Assembly (NCBI GenBank): GCA_902783925.1
Contig: CACZSV010000101.1
Span: 1 to 9,448 of the forward strand
DNA from: an uncultured Coriobacteriaceae bacterium
GTDB lineage: Bacteria; Actinomycetota; Coriobacteriia; Coriobacteriales; QAMH01
Direction: 5' to 3'
Length of the DNA: 9,448 nucleotides
Shown here: positions 1 to 8,306 of the stretch, piece by piece
Layout: each line of letters begins with the position of its first letter
Numbering within the stretch: position 1 is the stretch's first letter
Translations under genes and position numbers: made by a program
Notes under the pieces: generated by a model
Told to the model about the DNA's origin: nothing
Seen by the model: only the letters and a program-made list of their open reading frames with translations
The model's database searches: none

Positions 1-2088
1 ATTCGACATGACTACGCGCGGAATGCCTCGAGCGATTCGCTCACGGGGCTTCCCGACATGACGGGGTTCCTGAACCTGGCCGAGCAGGCCCTGCCTGTCT
101 TTGAGATGCGCGGCGAGCGAATGACAATTCTTGCGCTCGACCTCATTGGTCTCAAAATCTACAACGCGCGCTACAGTAGAAAAACTGGCGACGATTTGCT
201 CCGTCTGTTCGCCCGCCTGCTCGAAGACCGCTTTGGCAAAAACACGTGCGCACGGTTCGGCGAGGACCATTTCTACGCGTTTGCAGCGGAGACGGATGCA
301 TCGCGCTTGCTCGATAACCTGTTCGCAGACCTCGAGCAGGTTTATGAGATAAAGACGCTACCCGTACGTGCTGGTGCTTATGCACTCGACAAGGGGGAAG
401 ACATAGAAGCCGTTGGCGTTGACAGAGCCAGAATTGCCTGCGACCTCGATCGCAAGACGTGGCAGTCGCATGTCACATGGTTCGACGACGTCCTGCGCGA
501 GCAAGCGGAATTGCGAATCCATGTGCTTGAGCACGTGGGAAAGGCCATTAGCGAAGGCTGGATACGTCCACACTACCAGGCAATCGTTCGCTCCGCCACA
601 GGAGAGCTCTGCGGTGAGGAAGCCCTCGCGCGTTGGGACGACCCCGAATACGGCATGCTCGTGCCCGACATGTTCATTCCTGTAATCGAAGAGGCAGGCT
701 TGCTGTACAAGATTGACATGCACATGGTCGATTGCGTGCTGGCCGACCTCGTCGAAAAACGCAAGCAGGGCATCGGGCTTGCGCCCGTCTCCGTCAACAT
801 CTCCCAGCGCGATTTTGCAAAGCTCGACATCGCAGAAGAAGTCCGCGCGCGTGTCGACGCGCTCGGCATACCACACAGCCTTCTAAGGGTCGAGTTCACC
901 GAATCTGCCGCATCCGAAGACCCGATTGCATTCAAACAGCAGGTAGATGCGCTGCGTGCACTGGACTTCGAGGTTTGGATGGACGATTTTGGCAGCGGGT
1001 TTTCATCACTGAGCACCCTGCAGAGATTCGATTTCGACCTCGTGAAGCTCGATATGGGTCTCATAGAAGACATTGCCAATGACAGGGCGCAGAAAGTCGT
1101 CGTCGGCATCGTGCAGGTGGCGACGCAGCTCGGCATCGGCGTGCTTGCAGAGGGAATCGAAACGGCAGAACAGGCCGAGCATGTCGAGGATGCCGGCTGC
1201 GGCATGATGCAAGGCTATCTTTACTCGCGCCCGCTGCCGCTGACGGTGGTCATGAAGCGTTTCGTCGATGGCGTCGGCATACAAAGAGAAGACATGGCGG
1301 AAGCCAAATACTGGAACGCAGTATCCAAGGTCAACCTCATTCAACTTGCCAAAGGGGACCTTAACGAGGCCTTTGATGGGGTATGGCGTGAATTCCCCGC
1401 TGGCGTTATCGAGCAACGAGCGGGCTCGTGGCGCGTCCTGCGGGCAAATAGTTCCTATAGAACCTTCCTTGCGCAAGTAGGCTTGTTTGCATCTGAGGCC
1501 TCATACCTGCAAGCCAACCCCACCTTGCAGAAGCTCGATGAGGAATTCTTGCGGGCTGTCGAGCGCTGTTCTGCAAGCGAAAGCTGGGTACCAATTGCAA
1601 GCCATTTGGAATATGGCACTGGATTGCACTTCCGGGTGAAACCCGTCGCGGTGTCACCTGCCGCAAGAGCATTCATGGTGGCCGCTGGTCCAACAACATT
1701 CGGCGTCGGGCTCGGAGTGTACGGAGACGTACCGGTTGCTTACGCAGTTTTTTGCGCCGTATTCGACGAGACAGGCGAGAGGGTCATCGACGTCAGATAC
1801 GTCTATGCGAACAAAAAATATTGCGAATGGGGCGGCTACGAACAGGAGGGCATTGCGGGTCGATCATTTCTCGACATCGACGAGAACGCAAGCGATGAAT
1901 GGTTTTCTTACGTCCAGAAGGCCGTAGTTGATAACAAGACATCGCACGACATTATCTATAGCCCTGAAACGGGCCACAGGCTCGATTTCACCGTTGAGCC
2001 ATCCCCCGTCGAAGGCTGCTGCGTTTTTGCATTCACAATCGCCGACGAGATTGCAGAAGACGCCGAAAGAAAGCTATCTCATGAATAA
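1..2088 (+). CDS. GGDEF/EAL cyclic-di-GMP phosphodiesterase with PAS-like C-terminus (5' partial)
   Basis: Likely hydrolyses the second messenger c-di-GMP to pGpG. The reading frame is open from base 1, and the residues before the first in-window ATG (58) read DSLTGLPD, the usual opening of a GGDEF domain, so the true start lies left of the window and the ATG at 58 is internal. The GGDEF signature is degenerate (GEDHF, nt 259-273), so cyclase activity is unlikely. The EAL domain (about nt 530-1255) looks intact: EEALARW (nt 616-636), SVNIS, VEFTES, MDDFGSG (nt 979-999), KLD, AEGIET (nt 1147-1164) and a closing QGYLYSRPLP. After it come roughly 270 residues containing at least one PAS-like sensor domain (about nt 1720-2055), possibly preceded by a second divergent one (about nt 1330-1680). 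No membrane segment is visible in the part seen. The gene converges on the cobalamin operon and shows no functional link to it. Family call is firm; the ligand is unknown. Confidence 0.93.
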   Translation: MRHDYARNASSDSLTGLPDMTGFLNLAEQALPVFEMRGERMTILALDLIGLKIYNARYSRKTGDDLLRLFARLLEDRFGKNTCARFGEDHFYAFAAETDASRLLDNLFADLEQVYEIKTLPVRAGAYALDKGEDIEAVGVDRARIACDLDRKTWQSHVTWFDDVLREQAELRIHVLEHVGKAISEGWIRPHYQAIVRSATGELCGEEALARWDDPEYGMLVPDMFIPVIEEAGLLYKIDMHMVDCVLADLVEKRKQGIGLAPVSVNISQRDFAKLDIAEEVRARVDALGIPHSLLRVEFTESAASEDPIAFKQQVDALRALDFEVWMDDFGSGFSSLSTLQRFDFDLVKLDMGLIEDIANDRAQKVVVGIVQVATQLGIGVLAEGIETAEQAEHVEDAGCGMMQGYLYSRPLPLTVVMKRFVDGVGIQREDMAEAKYWNAVSKVNLIQLAKGDLNEAFDGVWREFPAGVIEQRAGSWRVLRANSSYRTFLAQVGLFASEASYLQANPTLQKLDEEFLRAVERCSASESWVPIASHLEYGTGLHFRVKPVAVSPAARAFMVAAGPTTFGVGLGVYGDVPVAYAVFCAVFDETGERVIDVRYVYANKKYCEWGGYEQEGIAGRSFLDIDENASDEWFSYVQKAVVDNKTSHDIIYSPETGHRLDFTVEPSPVEGCCVFAFTIADEIAEDAERKLSHE

Positions 2089-2149
2089 GAAGCCTTCCCG
2101 TATGGACACATACGAACCAAACGTGGAGCGCACGTTCTCGCGTGAGTGA
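2081..2149 (+). other. possible 22-codon ORF overlapping the 3' end of the EAL gene
   Basis: An ATG at 2081 overlaps the last 8 bases of the EAL gene in another frame and opens a 22-residue peptide beginning MNKKPSRMDTYEPN and ending at TGA 2147-2149. The overlap would allow translational coupling, and a purine-rich stretch (GAAAGAAAG) lies upstream. The codons are not unlike those of the neighbouring genes. I recognise no family, and a chance ORF of this length is entirely possible; it could also be the remnant of a truncated gene. Confidence 0.15.
2099..2136. terminator. two small hairpins between convergent genes, possible bidirectional terminator
   Basis: Two short perfect stems lie in the gap between the convergent EAL and cbiP genes. 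One is CGTATG-gaca-CATACG (2099-2114) and the other AACGTG-gagcg-CACGTT (2120-2136). Neither is followed by a run of T on either strand, so they are poor matches to an intrinsic terminator. Their position between two converging genes is the main reason to list them. The rest of the gap (2137-2175) shows nothing clear. Confidence 0.25.
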
Positions 2150-2175
2150 CCTGCCCTCCAATTGAAAACGGTGCT

Positions 2176-3681
2176 CTAGAGTCCTTCTCTCACGATGCGA
2201 TACACCAACTCCATGTCCATGTTTTGGCGAATCACATCCGCGAGTATGTTGTACTGCTGTTCTTTGTACGTGTGCATGTCTATTGAGCTTATCTGCTTCG
2301 AATCGAGCCCCTTGCGCTCGAGCAGCGCGGAGACGAGCGCCGCATTGCACTCAGCACTATCGAACAGGCCGTGCACATAGCTGCCGTAGACGTTCTTCAC
2401 ATTGCAGCCGTCATCGCGACAAGATCCATTCGCGTCTGCGAGATTAGAAAACGCGCGTCCCCCGCTCAGCTCGCTTTTGCCCATATGAATCTCGTAGCCT
2501 TCGATACGCGTGCCGCTCAGCGCACGCAGCGGTCCTTCGAGCTCTCCTATGGTGCCGCCCACGCGAACTGTTCGCTTTTCGGCGTCGAACACCGCGGTGC
2601 TCGGAAGCAGTCCCATGCCCGCCAGCTCTCCCCCACCTTCGACACCATGTGGATCGCATACCAACTTTCCGAGCATCTGATATCCGCCACAGATGCCGAT
2701 GATCGGCGTGCCGGCATGCGCGCACTTGAGAATGCGGGCCTCGATGCCGTTTTGCCGCATCCAGCGAAGGTCGGCCATCGTCGATTTGGTTCCCGGAACG
2801 ATGATGAGGTCGGGGTTTCCCAGCTCGTTTGCGCGCCCGACATAGCGAATGCCAACGCCGTCGATCGCTTCAAGCGCGATGAAATCGGTGAAATTGGATA
2901 CTTTGGGCAAACGGATAATCGCAATGTCAACAAGCGCAGCTTCATCGTACACGGAGAATCGTTCCGACATGCTATCTTCGTCGTCAATGTCCACATCCGC
3001 GTAAGGTATCACGCCGGCCACGGGAATCCCCGTGCGCTCGCGCAGAATATCAAGCCCCGGGTCGAGGATAGTCTTATCGCCGCGGAATTTATTGACGACG
3101 GTGCCTTTGACCATCGCACGCTCATCTTCGTCAAGCAGCATGAGCGTGCCAATGAGCTGGGCGAACACACCTCCTCGGTCTATGTCCCCCGCCAAAAGCA
3201 CGGGAGCTGCGGCCATCTTGGCCATTCCCATATTGACGATGTCGTCTTCTTTAAGGTTGATTTCCGCAGGAGAACCCGCGCCCTCGATCACGATGATGTC
3301 GTATTCGGCGGCGAGCTTTTCATACGCCTGCATGATGTCACCCACGAGCTCGTGCTTGAACGCAAAGTAATCACGCGCGGCCATCGTGCCGATGGGCTTG
3401 CCGTTGACGATAACCTGGCTTCCCGTGTCCGTCGTCGGCTTGAGCAAGATGGGGTTCATCGCCACGTCGGGTTCGATGCCCGCTGCTTCGGCTTGCACGA
3501 CCTGAGCGCGGCCCATCTCGAACCCGTCGGCCGTTATAGCGGAGTTAAGCGCCATGTTCTGCGATTTGAAGGGAGCGACTTTGTAGCCGTCCTGAGCAAA
3601 CACGCGGCAAAGACCCGCCACAAGCAGACTCTTGCCCGCACCCGACATCGTGCCTTGCACCATAAGCGATTTCGCCGTCAC
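2176..3681 (-). CDS. cbiP: cobyric acid synthase, glutamine-hydrolysing (CbiP/CobQ)
   Basis: Amidates the b, d, e and g carboxylates of adenosylcobyrinic acid a,c-diamide using glutamine and ATP; cytoplasmic. With the GTG start at 3681 it has 501 residues, normal for the family. The N-terminal synthetase half shows the nucleotide-binding loop GTMSGAGKS (residues 10-18), PFKSQNMALNS, IEGAGSPAEINL, AGDIDRGGVFAQL and NKFRGD. The C-terminal glutamine amidotransferase half has VPGTKSTMADL, the nucleophile Cys331 in GICGGYQMLG, and His437 in YVHGLFDS. An in-frame ATG at 3687 gives only two extra residues, but it sits 1 base from the AAGGAGG ribosome site, whereas GTG 3681 is 7 bases away and makes a GTGA 4-bp overlap with the preceding aminotransferase gene. 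It is the last gene of the operon. Larger ORFs reaching further upstream would overlap the aminotransferase coding sequence. Confidence 0.96.
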   Translation of the reverse strand: MTAKSLMVQGTMSGAGKSLLVAGLCRVFAQDGYKVAPFKSQNMALNSAITADGFEMGRAQVVQAEAAGIEPDVAMNPILLKPTTDTGSQVIVNGKPIGTMAARDYFAFKHELVGDIMQAYEKLAAEYDIIVIEGAGSPAEINLKEDDIVNMGMAKMAAAPVLLAGDIDRGGVFAQLIGTLMLLDEDERAMVKGTVVNKFRGDKTILDPGLDILRERTGIPVAGVIPYADVDIDDEDSMSERFSVYDEAALVDIAIIRLPKVSNFTDFIALEAIDGVGIRYVGRANELGNPDLIIVPGTKSTMADLRWMRQNGIEARILKCAHAGTPIIGICGGYQMLGKLVCDPHGVEGGGELAGMGLLPSTAVFDAEKRTVRVGGTIGELEGPLRALSGTRIEGYEIHMGKSELSGGRAFSNLADANGSCRDDGCNVKNVYGSYVHGLFDSAECNAALVSALLERKGLDSKQISSIDMHTYKEQQYNILADVIRQNMDMELVYRIVREGL

Positions 3682-4709
3682 AAGCATTCCTCCTTCAACG
3701 CCGAGATAAGGCGCGCGTTTTCCTCGGGTGTACGAACCGCGACGCGATACCACGTGCTGTCGAGGCCGTCGTAGTTTCCGCAGCTGCGAATGAGCAAGCC
3801 CCGCTCGAGCATGGGACCATACAATTCATCTGGATACCGGAACATGAGGTAGTTCGCTTTTCCGTCGATCACGCGAAGACCCATCGCCTCAAGCTCCCCC
3901 TTGAGCCCGACACGCGCAGAACGCACGTATTCACGACTCGCATCCACGTACTCCGCATCACTCAGAGCCGCAACACCGGCGAGCTGCGCCGGCGTCGATA
4001 CGGCCCAGGGCTGGCCGGCCCCGCGCAGCAAGCCCATGAATTCCTCGTCCGAGCATGCGCCAAAGCCCAGTCGCAGGCCAGCAATCGCGTAGATCTTCGT
4101 ATACGACTTCGCGATGATCAGCTGCGGGCAGTGTTCTACCCGGGCGACGAAGCTTTTTGCATCCGTGAAATCGATAAAGCTCTCATCGAGCACGACACGT
4201 GCACCGATTCGCTGCGCACGTTCGAGTATCTCTTCTATCAACTCATCATCGACGGTAAGACCGGTCGGGTTATTTGGGTTCGCAATGAACACGAGCGAGA
4301 CATCTTCGGTCATCATCGCAAGAAACGCACGCGTGAGCACGTAGTCTTCGTTGTCATCGAGAAGATGCCTGATAATCTGCGTGCCGCTTTTCTCGAGCGC
4401 CTGCTCGTAGCCCGAATAGCAAGGAGATGCCACCAGCGCCTTCTTCGCACATGCGACCTGCGCGATGCGCTCGAAGAGGTCGCTTGCGCCCGCCGTGCAT
4501 AAAACCTGGGAAGCACGCAGCCCTTCTGCTCGAGCAATGGCCTGCGCAAGCTCGCGCGATTGCGTGTCTGGATACGCTTCGAACACATCGATGTTCTTGC
4601 CGAGCGTCTCTCGCACGGCCTGCGGCATCCCAAGCGGATTAAGATTCGCCGAAAAATCAGTTATATCCCTATGCGAATAGATATCTCCGCCATGTTCGAA
4701 ACGCCTCAT
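3678..4709 (-). CDS. cobD: threonine-phosphate decarboxylase, PLP-dependent (CobD of Salmonella; CobC-like)
   Basis: Decarboxylates L-threonine O-3-phosphate to (R)-1-amino-2-propanol phosphate, the linker that CbiB joins to cobyric acid. The protein has 343 residues and the fold type I aminotransferase layout: FSANLNPLGMP near the N-terminus, typical of this family, NPNNPTG (144-150), DESFIDF (175-181), the PLP lysine Lys205 in SYTKIYAIAGLRLG, and the carboxylate-binding arginine region YRVAVRTPEEN (about 321-331). The start at ATG 4709 overlaps the cbiB stop as ATGA; a longer frame from 4757 would lie inside cbiB. A GGGGGTG element 5 bases upstream may serve as ribosome site. Histidinol-phosphate aminotransferase (HisC) is the main alternative, since the two are homologous, but the NLNPLG and DESFIDF motifs and the neighbours cbiB and cbiP favour CobD. 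Note that Pseudomonas nomenclature uses cobD for the cbiB product. Confidence 0.9.
   Translation of the reverse strand: MRRFEHGGDIYSHRDITDFSANLNPLGMPQAVRETLGKNIDVFEAYPDTQSRELAQAIARAEGLRASQVLCTAGASDLFERIAQVACAKKALVASPCYSGYEQALEKSGTQIIRHLLDDNEDYVLTRAFLAMMTEDVSLVFIANPNNPTGLTVDDELIEEILERAQRIGARVVLDESFIDFTDAKSFVARVEHCPQLIIAKSYTKIYAIAGLRLGFGACSDEEFMGLLRGAGQPWAVSTPAQLAGVAALSDAEYVDASREYVRSARVGLKGELEAMGLRVIDGKANYLMFRYPDELYGPMLERGLLIRSCGNYDGLDSTWYRVAVRTPEENARLISALKEECL
3689..3695 (-). promoter_or_regulatory. strong ribosome binding site deciding the cbiP start
   Basis: On the minus strand this reads AAGGAGG, a near-perfect Shine-Dalgarno sequence inside the last codons of the aminotransferase gene. 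It lies 7 bases from GTG 3681 but only 1 base from ATG 3687, which favours the GTG as the cbiP initiation codon. Confidence 0.8.
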
Positions 4710-5683
4710 GCAAACACCCCCGCGCAGAGCATAACGCACCACGCTATGCATGAACACAGCACGAGACCGAAAAACGCGGTCATATACAGCAGCCTATTGG
4801 CGCGTACGATGTCTTGCGCGCAAATCGGGCGCAGGGCGTCGCCGATTGTTGGTTTTTCGACAAGCTTGCCAAAATAATAATGACTGCCGCCCAGCTGCAC
4901 CCCGAGGGCGCCCGCACACGCCGCTTCCGTGTAGGCGGAATTGGGCGACGCGTGCTTTTTCCTATCGCGTTTGAAAATGCGCCATGCGCCTGCGGCATCT
5001 AAGCGCACGGGCGCCGCCGCAAGGCACATCAGCACGCCCGAAACGCGCGCAGGAATCCAGTTAAGCACGTCATCGAGACGTGCCGCCACGGTTCCAAAGT
5101 GACGGTAGCGATCATTCTTGTAGCCCACCATGGAATCCATCGTGTTCACAGATTTGTAGAAAACGCCACCGGCCGCCCCGAACACGGCCATGAACAGCAG
5201 CGGCGCGATGACGCCATCGGACGCGTTTTCTGCCACGGTCTCGACCGCCGCCTGCGCTACCTCGGATTCATCGAGGTCTGCCGTATCGCGGCCCACGATC
5301 ATGCCCACGTTTGTGCGCGCCTGGTCGAGAGACCCTGCGACGAGCGCGTCGTGAACCTTCATGCTCTCAACCTTGAGCTGCTTGGTCGCGAGCATCTGAT
5401 AGCAGATAACGCTCTCGACCGCCGTGGCAAGCCATACATTGACCATAGAGCATGCCCATATGAGCGCGACTGCGCATGCAGTCGACATGCCAGTCACGAT
5501 GATAACGAGCGCAGCTCCACGCCAGCGCATCGAGCTTGCGGATGCGCCTTCCTTGTAGAGCACGCGCTCGATTGCAGAGACGAAGCGGCCTATGAGCCGA
5601 ATAGGATGCGGCATCCAATAGGGGTCCCCAAGAAGCAAGTCGAGCAAAAAGCCCGCGATGAGCGCGATAAGGTGATACACCAT
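4706..5683 (-). CDS. cbiB: adenosylcobinamide-phosphate synthase, membrane protein (CbiB)
   Basis: Joins adenosylcobyric acid to aminopropanol phosphate in the cytoplasmic membrane. The protein has 325 residues, close to the family norm. Signature stretches are DLLLGDPYWMPHPIRLIGR (about 15-33), VAENASDGVIAPLLF (about 150-164), YKSVNTMDSMVGYKND, RLDDVLNWIPARVSG and SPNSAYTEAACAGALGVQLG. Hydrophobic membrane segments are visible at about residues 2-18, 56-78, 80-97, 157-175 and the last 27 residues. ATG 5683 was chosen because the family starts just before the first membrane helix; a longer frame from 5830 would add a basic, low-quality N-terminus overlapping cbiA. It follows the cbiA stop by 11 bases with a weak AGAGG ribosome site, and ends in a 4-bp ATGA overlap with the threonine-phosphate decarboxylase that supplies its co-substrate. 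Confidence 0.96.
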   Translation of the reverse strand: MVYHLIALIAGFLLDLLLGDPYWMPHPIRLIGRFVSAIERVLYKEGASASSMRWRGAALVIIVTGMSTACAVALIWACSMVNVWLATAVESVICYQMLATKQLKVESMKVHDALVAGSLDQARTNVGMIVGRDTADLDESEVAQAAVETVAENASDGVIAPLLFMAVFGAAGGVFYKSVNTMDSMVGYKNDRYRHFGTVAARLDDVLNWIPARVSGVLMCLAAAPVRLDAAGAWRIFKRDRKKHASPNSAYTEAACAGALGVQLGGSHYYFGKLVEKPTIGDALRPICAQDIVRANRLLYMTAFFGLVLCSCIAWCVMLCAGVFA

Positions 5684-5694
5684 GCCGCGCCTCT

Positions 5695-7083
5695 TTACGC
5701 CTTTGCCCCGGCAGCGCAAGAATAGCGCGCGCACGCGCGCACGAAGCGCTCTGCCGCCTGCGGCTCGGAATAGAGAAAGAGATGGGGGTAGCCCGCATAC
5801 AGCGAAGGGGTGACAATGCCGCATTCCCACGATCTTGACGACTGCGGCTTTTCCGCCAAAAACGCATTGCCCGCCCGTGTGCTGTCCCAGTAATGAAACT
5901 CGTGCGCACGCAGCGTCTCGCCCTGGCAGGCGAGCAGCCCATCTTCTTGCGCCGTAAGCGTCACGTACCCGAATCTGCCCAGACGCGGCGTCTTGTACGA
6001 GCGGCCCTCAACGATGCCAAGCATGGACCATGCCCGCCCCGCCTTGTCTTCAAGCTCTTCGTGTAAATACATGAAGCCGCCGCATTCCGCAATGGTGGGC
6101 ATGCCGCTGCGAATGCAATCGGCCAGACATGCACGCATACGTTCGTTACCGCTGAGCTGCATCGCGTACAGTTCGGGATACCCCCCGCCAATGTAGAGGC
6201 CGCCGATACCCTCGGGCAGCCTCTCATCTGCAAGCGGCGAGAACTCGACCAGCTCCGCTCCCAGATCCTCGAGCGTCGCCAGGGCATCGTCGTAATAGAA
6301 GCAAAAAGCATCGTCTCGTGCCACGGCAATGCGCGGAGCATCCTGTGGACCGCACACGGCAGACAGCTTTCGCCTCTCATATGCGATCGGAGCAGCAGCA
6401 CTGGCAAGCTCGAGCAGGGCGCCAATATCGACCGTCTGCTCGATTGTTTTCGCGACCGTGTCGAGACGAGCCTGCAAATCTACAACTTCGTCTGCGGTGA
6501 CAAGCCCGAGATGCCTGCTCTCGAGCGTTGCGTCCTCGAGCACAGGCAGGTACCCGAACACGGAAAGCCCTGTCTCTTGCTCGATGAGCTCTTTGAGACG
6601 GGGGAATAACGATGCGGATACTCGGTTGAGCACAACGCCGGCGACCATGCTCGGATCTCTAAAACGAGCAAAGCCCGCAATCTCGGCGGCAATGGAGCGA
6701 GCACGTCCGCGAGCATTGATCACCAGAACCGCGGGCGTTTGCGTCTGCGCGCAGAGGTCCCACGCAGAAGCGGCGTCGCTCACCGCGATGCCGTCATAGT
6801 AGCCCATGACGCCCTCGATAACCGTAACGTCGTTTTGCCGCGCCCCGTTCGCAATAAGACGCCTCACGTCATCTGCAGAAGAAAAGAACAGGTCGAGATT
6901 GCGAGACTGCGCGCCGATGACCTTGCGGTGAAACATCGGGTCGATGTAATCGGGACCGCATTTGCACGCAGCGGCCTTGATGCCACGCAGGACGAGCGCA
7001 CGAAGCAAACCGCAGGTAAAGGTCGTCTTTCCGCTATTCGAAGCAGTTGCTGCTATGAGCAGCCGCGGAGCGCTTTGCATCAT
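5695..7083 (-). CDS. cbiA: cobyrinic acid a,c-diamide synthase, glutamine-hydrolysing (CbiA/CobB)
   Basis: Amidates the a and c acetate side chains of (cobalt-)cobyrinic acid with glutamine and ATP; in the anaerobic route it acts before cobalt adenosylation. The 462-residue length is normal. The synthetase half has the P-loop ATASNSGKTT (12-21), KCGPDYIDPMFH (41-52) and EGVMGYYDG (90-98). The amidotransferase half has YIGGGYPELYA (297-307), nucleophile Cys334 in AECGGFMYL, HEFHYWDS and catalytic-type His434 in GYPHLFLYS. ATG 7083 forms an ATGA overlap with the cbiET stop and is preceded by GGAAGGTGA at good spacing; ATG 7080, one codon later, is also possible. It is homologous to CbiP, but the CGPDYIDPMFH and YYDG motifs place it in CbiA rather than CbiP. 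Hydrogenobyrinic acid synthase (aerobic CobB) is the alternative name for the same family. Confidence 0.96.
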   Translation of the reverse strand: MMQSAPRLLIAATASNSGKTTFTCGLLRALVLRGIKAAACKCGPDYIDPMFHRKVIGAQSRNLDLFFSSADDVRRLIANGARQNDVTVIEGVMGYYDGIAVSDAASAWDLCAQTQTPAVLVINARGRARSIAAEIAGFARFRDPSMVAGVVLNRVSASLFPRLKELIEQETGLSVFGYLPVLEDATLESRHLGLVTADEVVDLQARLDTVAKTIEQTVDIGALLELASAAAPIAYERRKLSAVCGPQDAPRIAVARDDAFCFYYDDALATLEDLGAELVEFSPLADERLPEGIGGLYIGGGYPELYAMQLSGNERMRACLADCIRSGMPTIAECGGFMYLHEELEDKAGRAWSMLGIVEGRSYKTPRLGRFGYVTLTAQEDGLLACQGETLRAHEFHYWDSTRAGNAFLAEKPQSSRSWECGIVTPSLYAGYPHLFLYSEPQAAERFVRACARYSCAAGAKA

Positions 7084-8306
7084 GCGTCGTCACCTTCCGC
7101 AAGGGCCATGTTCGCGCTGATGAGGAAGATGGGGTTGTTCGCCATCATCATGTGATAGCTCGCCACGCTCTTTGCCCTGGCAACCGACAGCTGGACGATG
7201 TCAACGTCTGTCAGCGAAAACCGTTCGATTGCGTCGAGCGCCTCGCTCAAGGTTTCGAGCGTGATCGCCGTTATGCATACGCGCTCAAGGCTCCCCATCG
7301 CAGAGGCAGCTTCGATTATCGACGCAAGGTTTCCCGATGAACCTCCGATGAAAACCCTGGTCGGCGCCGGAAGGCCGACGAAGGCATCCGGGGCGTTTCC
7401 CTCGATGATGTGTAGATTCGTCACACCGAAGCGCTCTTTGTTTTTGTGAAGCAGCGTGGCAGCGTTGGCGTTTTTTTCAATTGCGTAGACGCTTCCTGCA
7501 TGCGCCGCAAGCGCAAGCTCGACGGAAACCGACCCTGTTCCCGCTCCGACGTCCCAGATAGTATCGTCCGAGCGCACCCGAAGCTTCGAGACCGCGAGTT
7601 CACGCACCTCTTCTTTAGTCATGGGAGCATCGCCGCGGATGAATGCATCATCGCCCAGAGATGGCGCCTGCGTCTCACGCACAACCGGCCGCTCGTTTTC
7701 CACGAGCATGACGCTTAGATCCGCAAAGTCTGTCTCGAGAAAGTCCCGCACGATGCCGCTCTCGATTCGCTCGTCTTCGTACGAGAGCCGCTCCCCTACA
7801 TACACATGCAAATCACCAAGACCCGCGGCATCGAGCTCGCGGCACACATCGACGACCTTCGTCGCGCCTCCCGTCAAAAGAAAGCACTTGGCATGAGATT
7901 GCAGCTCGCCGACGATATTGCAATCGCGTCCGTGGGCGCTGAGCAAATGGGCGTCCTGCCAGGTAGTCCCAATTTGAGAGCAGAAATACACGAGCGAGGA
8001 AATGCCAGGGATCGAGACAAGCTCGAAATCTCTGAGCCTGTCACGGAGCGGCGTGGCTCCGCTATAAAATCCAAGGTCGCCCGATAGGAGTACACATGCC
8101 GTCTCGGCTTCTGAATCCCGCAGGGCCTCGACAATCTCATCGCTTCTAATCAGATCAAGTTTCTTTGCCGGCAGCGTCTCGAATGGCTCGAGCAGACGAG
8201 GAGCGCCTATGAGCAGGCCCGCCGTTTGTATTGCCTTGTGTGCAGCAACGGTCAAGGTGTCGGGATTGCCCATACCGGCACCGATGAGATACACCTTATG
8301 CACCAT
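7080..8306 (-). CDS. cbiET: fused precorrin-6B/7 methyltransferase CbiE-CbiT (CobL type), decarboxylating
   Basis: A bifunctional S-adenosylmethionine enzyme that methylates C15 and decarboxylates the C12 acetate (CbiT half), then methylates C5 (CbiE half) of the (cobalt-)precorrin. The protein has 408 residues. The CbiE domain (about 1-205) has the glycine-rich start YLIGAGMGNPDTLT (6-19), SGDLGFYSG (75-83), IPGISSLVYFCSQIG (99-113) and LTGGATK. The CbiT domain (about 222-400) has GDAPMTKEEVRELAVSKL (225-242), SAM motif I DVGAGTGSVSVE (252-263) and FIGGSSGNL (319-327). In many bacteria these are two proteins; the one-chain form corresponds to CobL. ATG 8306 overlaps cbiJ by 11 bases and has GGAG 7 bases upstream inside cbiJ; GTG 8303 is a weaker alternative. 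The 3' end overlaps cbiA by 4 bases. Confidence 0.96.
   Translation of the reverse strand: MVHKVYLIGAGMGNPDTLTVAAHKAIQTAGLLIGAPRLLEPFETLPAKKLDLIRSDEIVEALRDSEAETACVLLSGDLGFYSGATPLRDRLRDFELVSIPGISSLVYFCSQIGTTWQDAHLLSAHGRDCNIVGELQSHAKCFLLTGGATKVVDVCRELDAAGLGDLHVYVGERLSYEDERIESGIVRDFLETDFADLSVMLVENERPVVRETQAPSLGDDAFIRGDAPMTKEEVRELAVSKLRVRSDDTIWDVGAGTGSVSVELALAAHAGSVYAIEKNANAATLLHKNKERFGVTNLHIIEGNAPDAFVGLPAPTRVFIGGSSGNLASIIEAASAMGSLERVCITAITLETLSEALDAIERFSLTDVDIVQLSVARAKSVASYHMMMANNPIFLISANMALAEGDDA

Noticed and set aside
2371..3774. A 467-residue plus-strand open frame.
   Set aside because: It lies antisense to cbiP, which has full family motifs; the antisense protein is rich in His and Arg with no recognisable domain, as expected of a shadow frame in GC-rich DNA.
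5695..5830. Longer cbiB frame starting at 5830.
   Set aside because: The extra 49 residues overlap the conserved end of cbiA, are unlike any CbiB N-terminus, and the family start fits ATG 5683 next to the first membrane helix.
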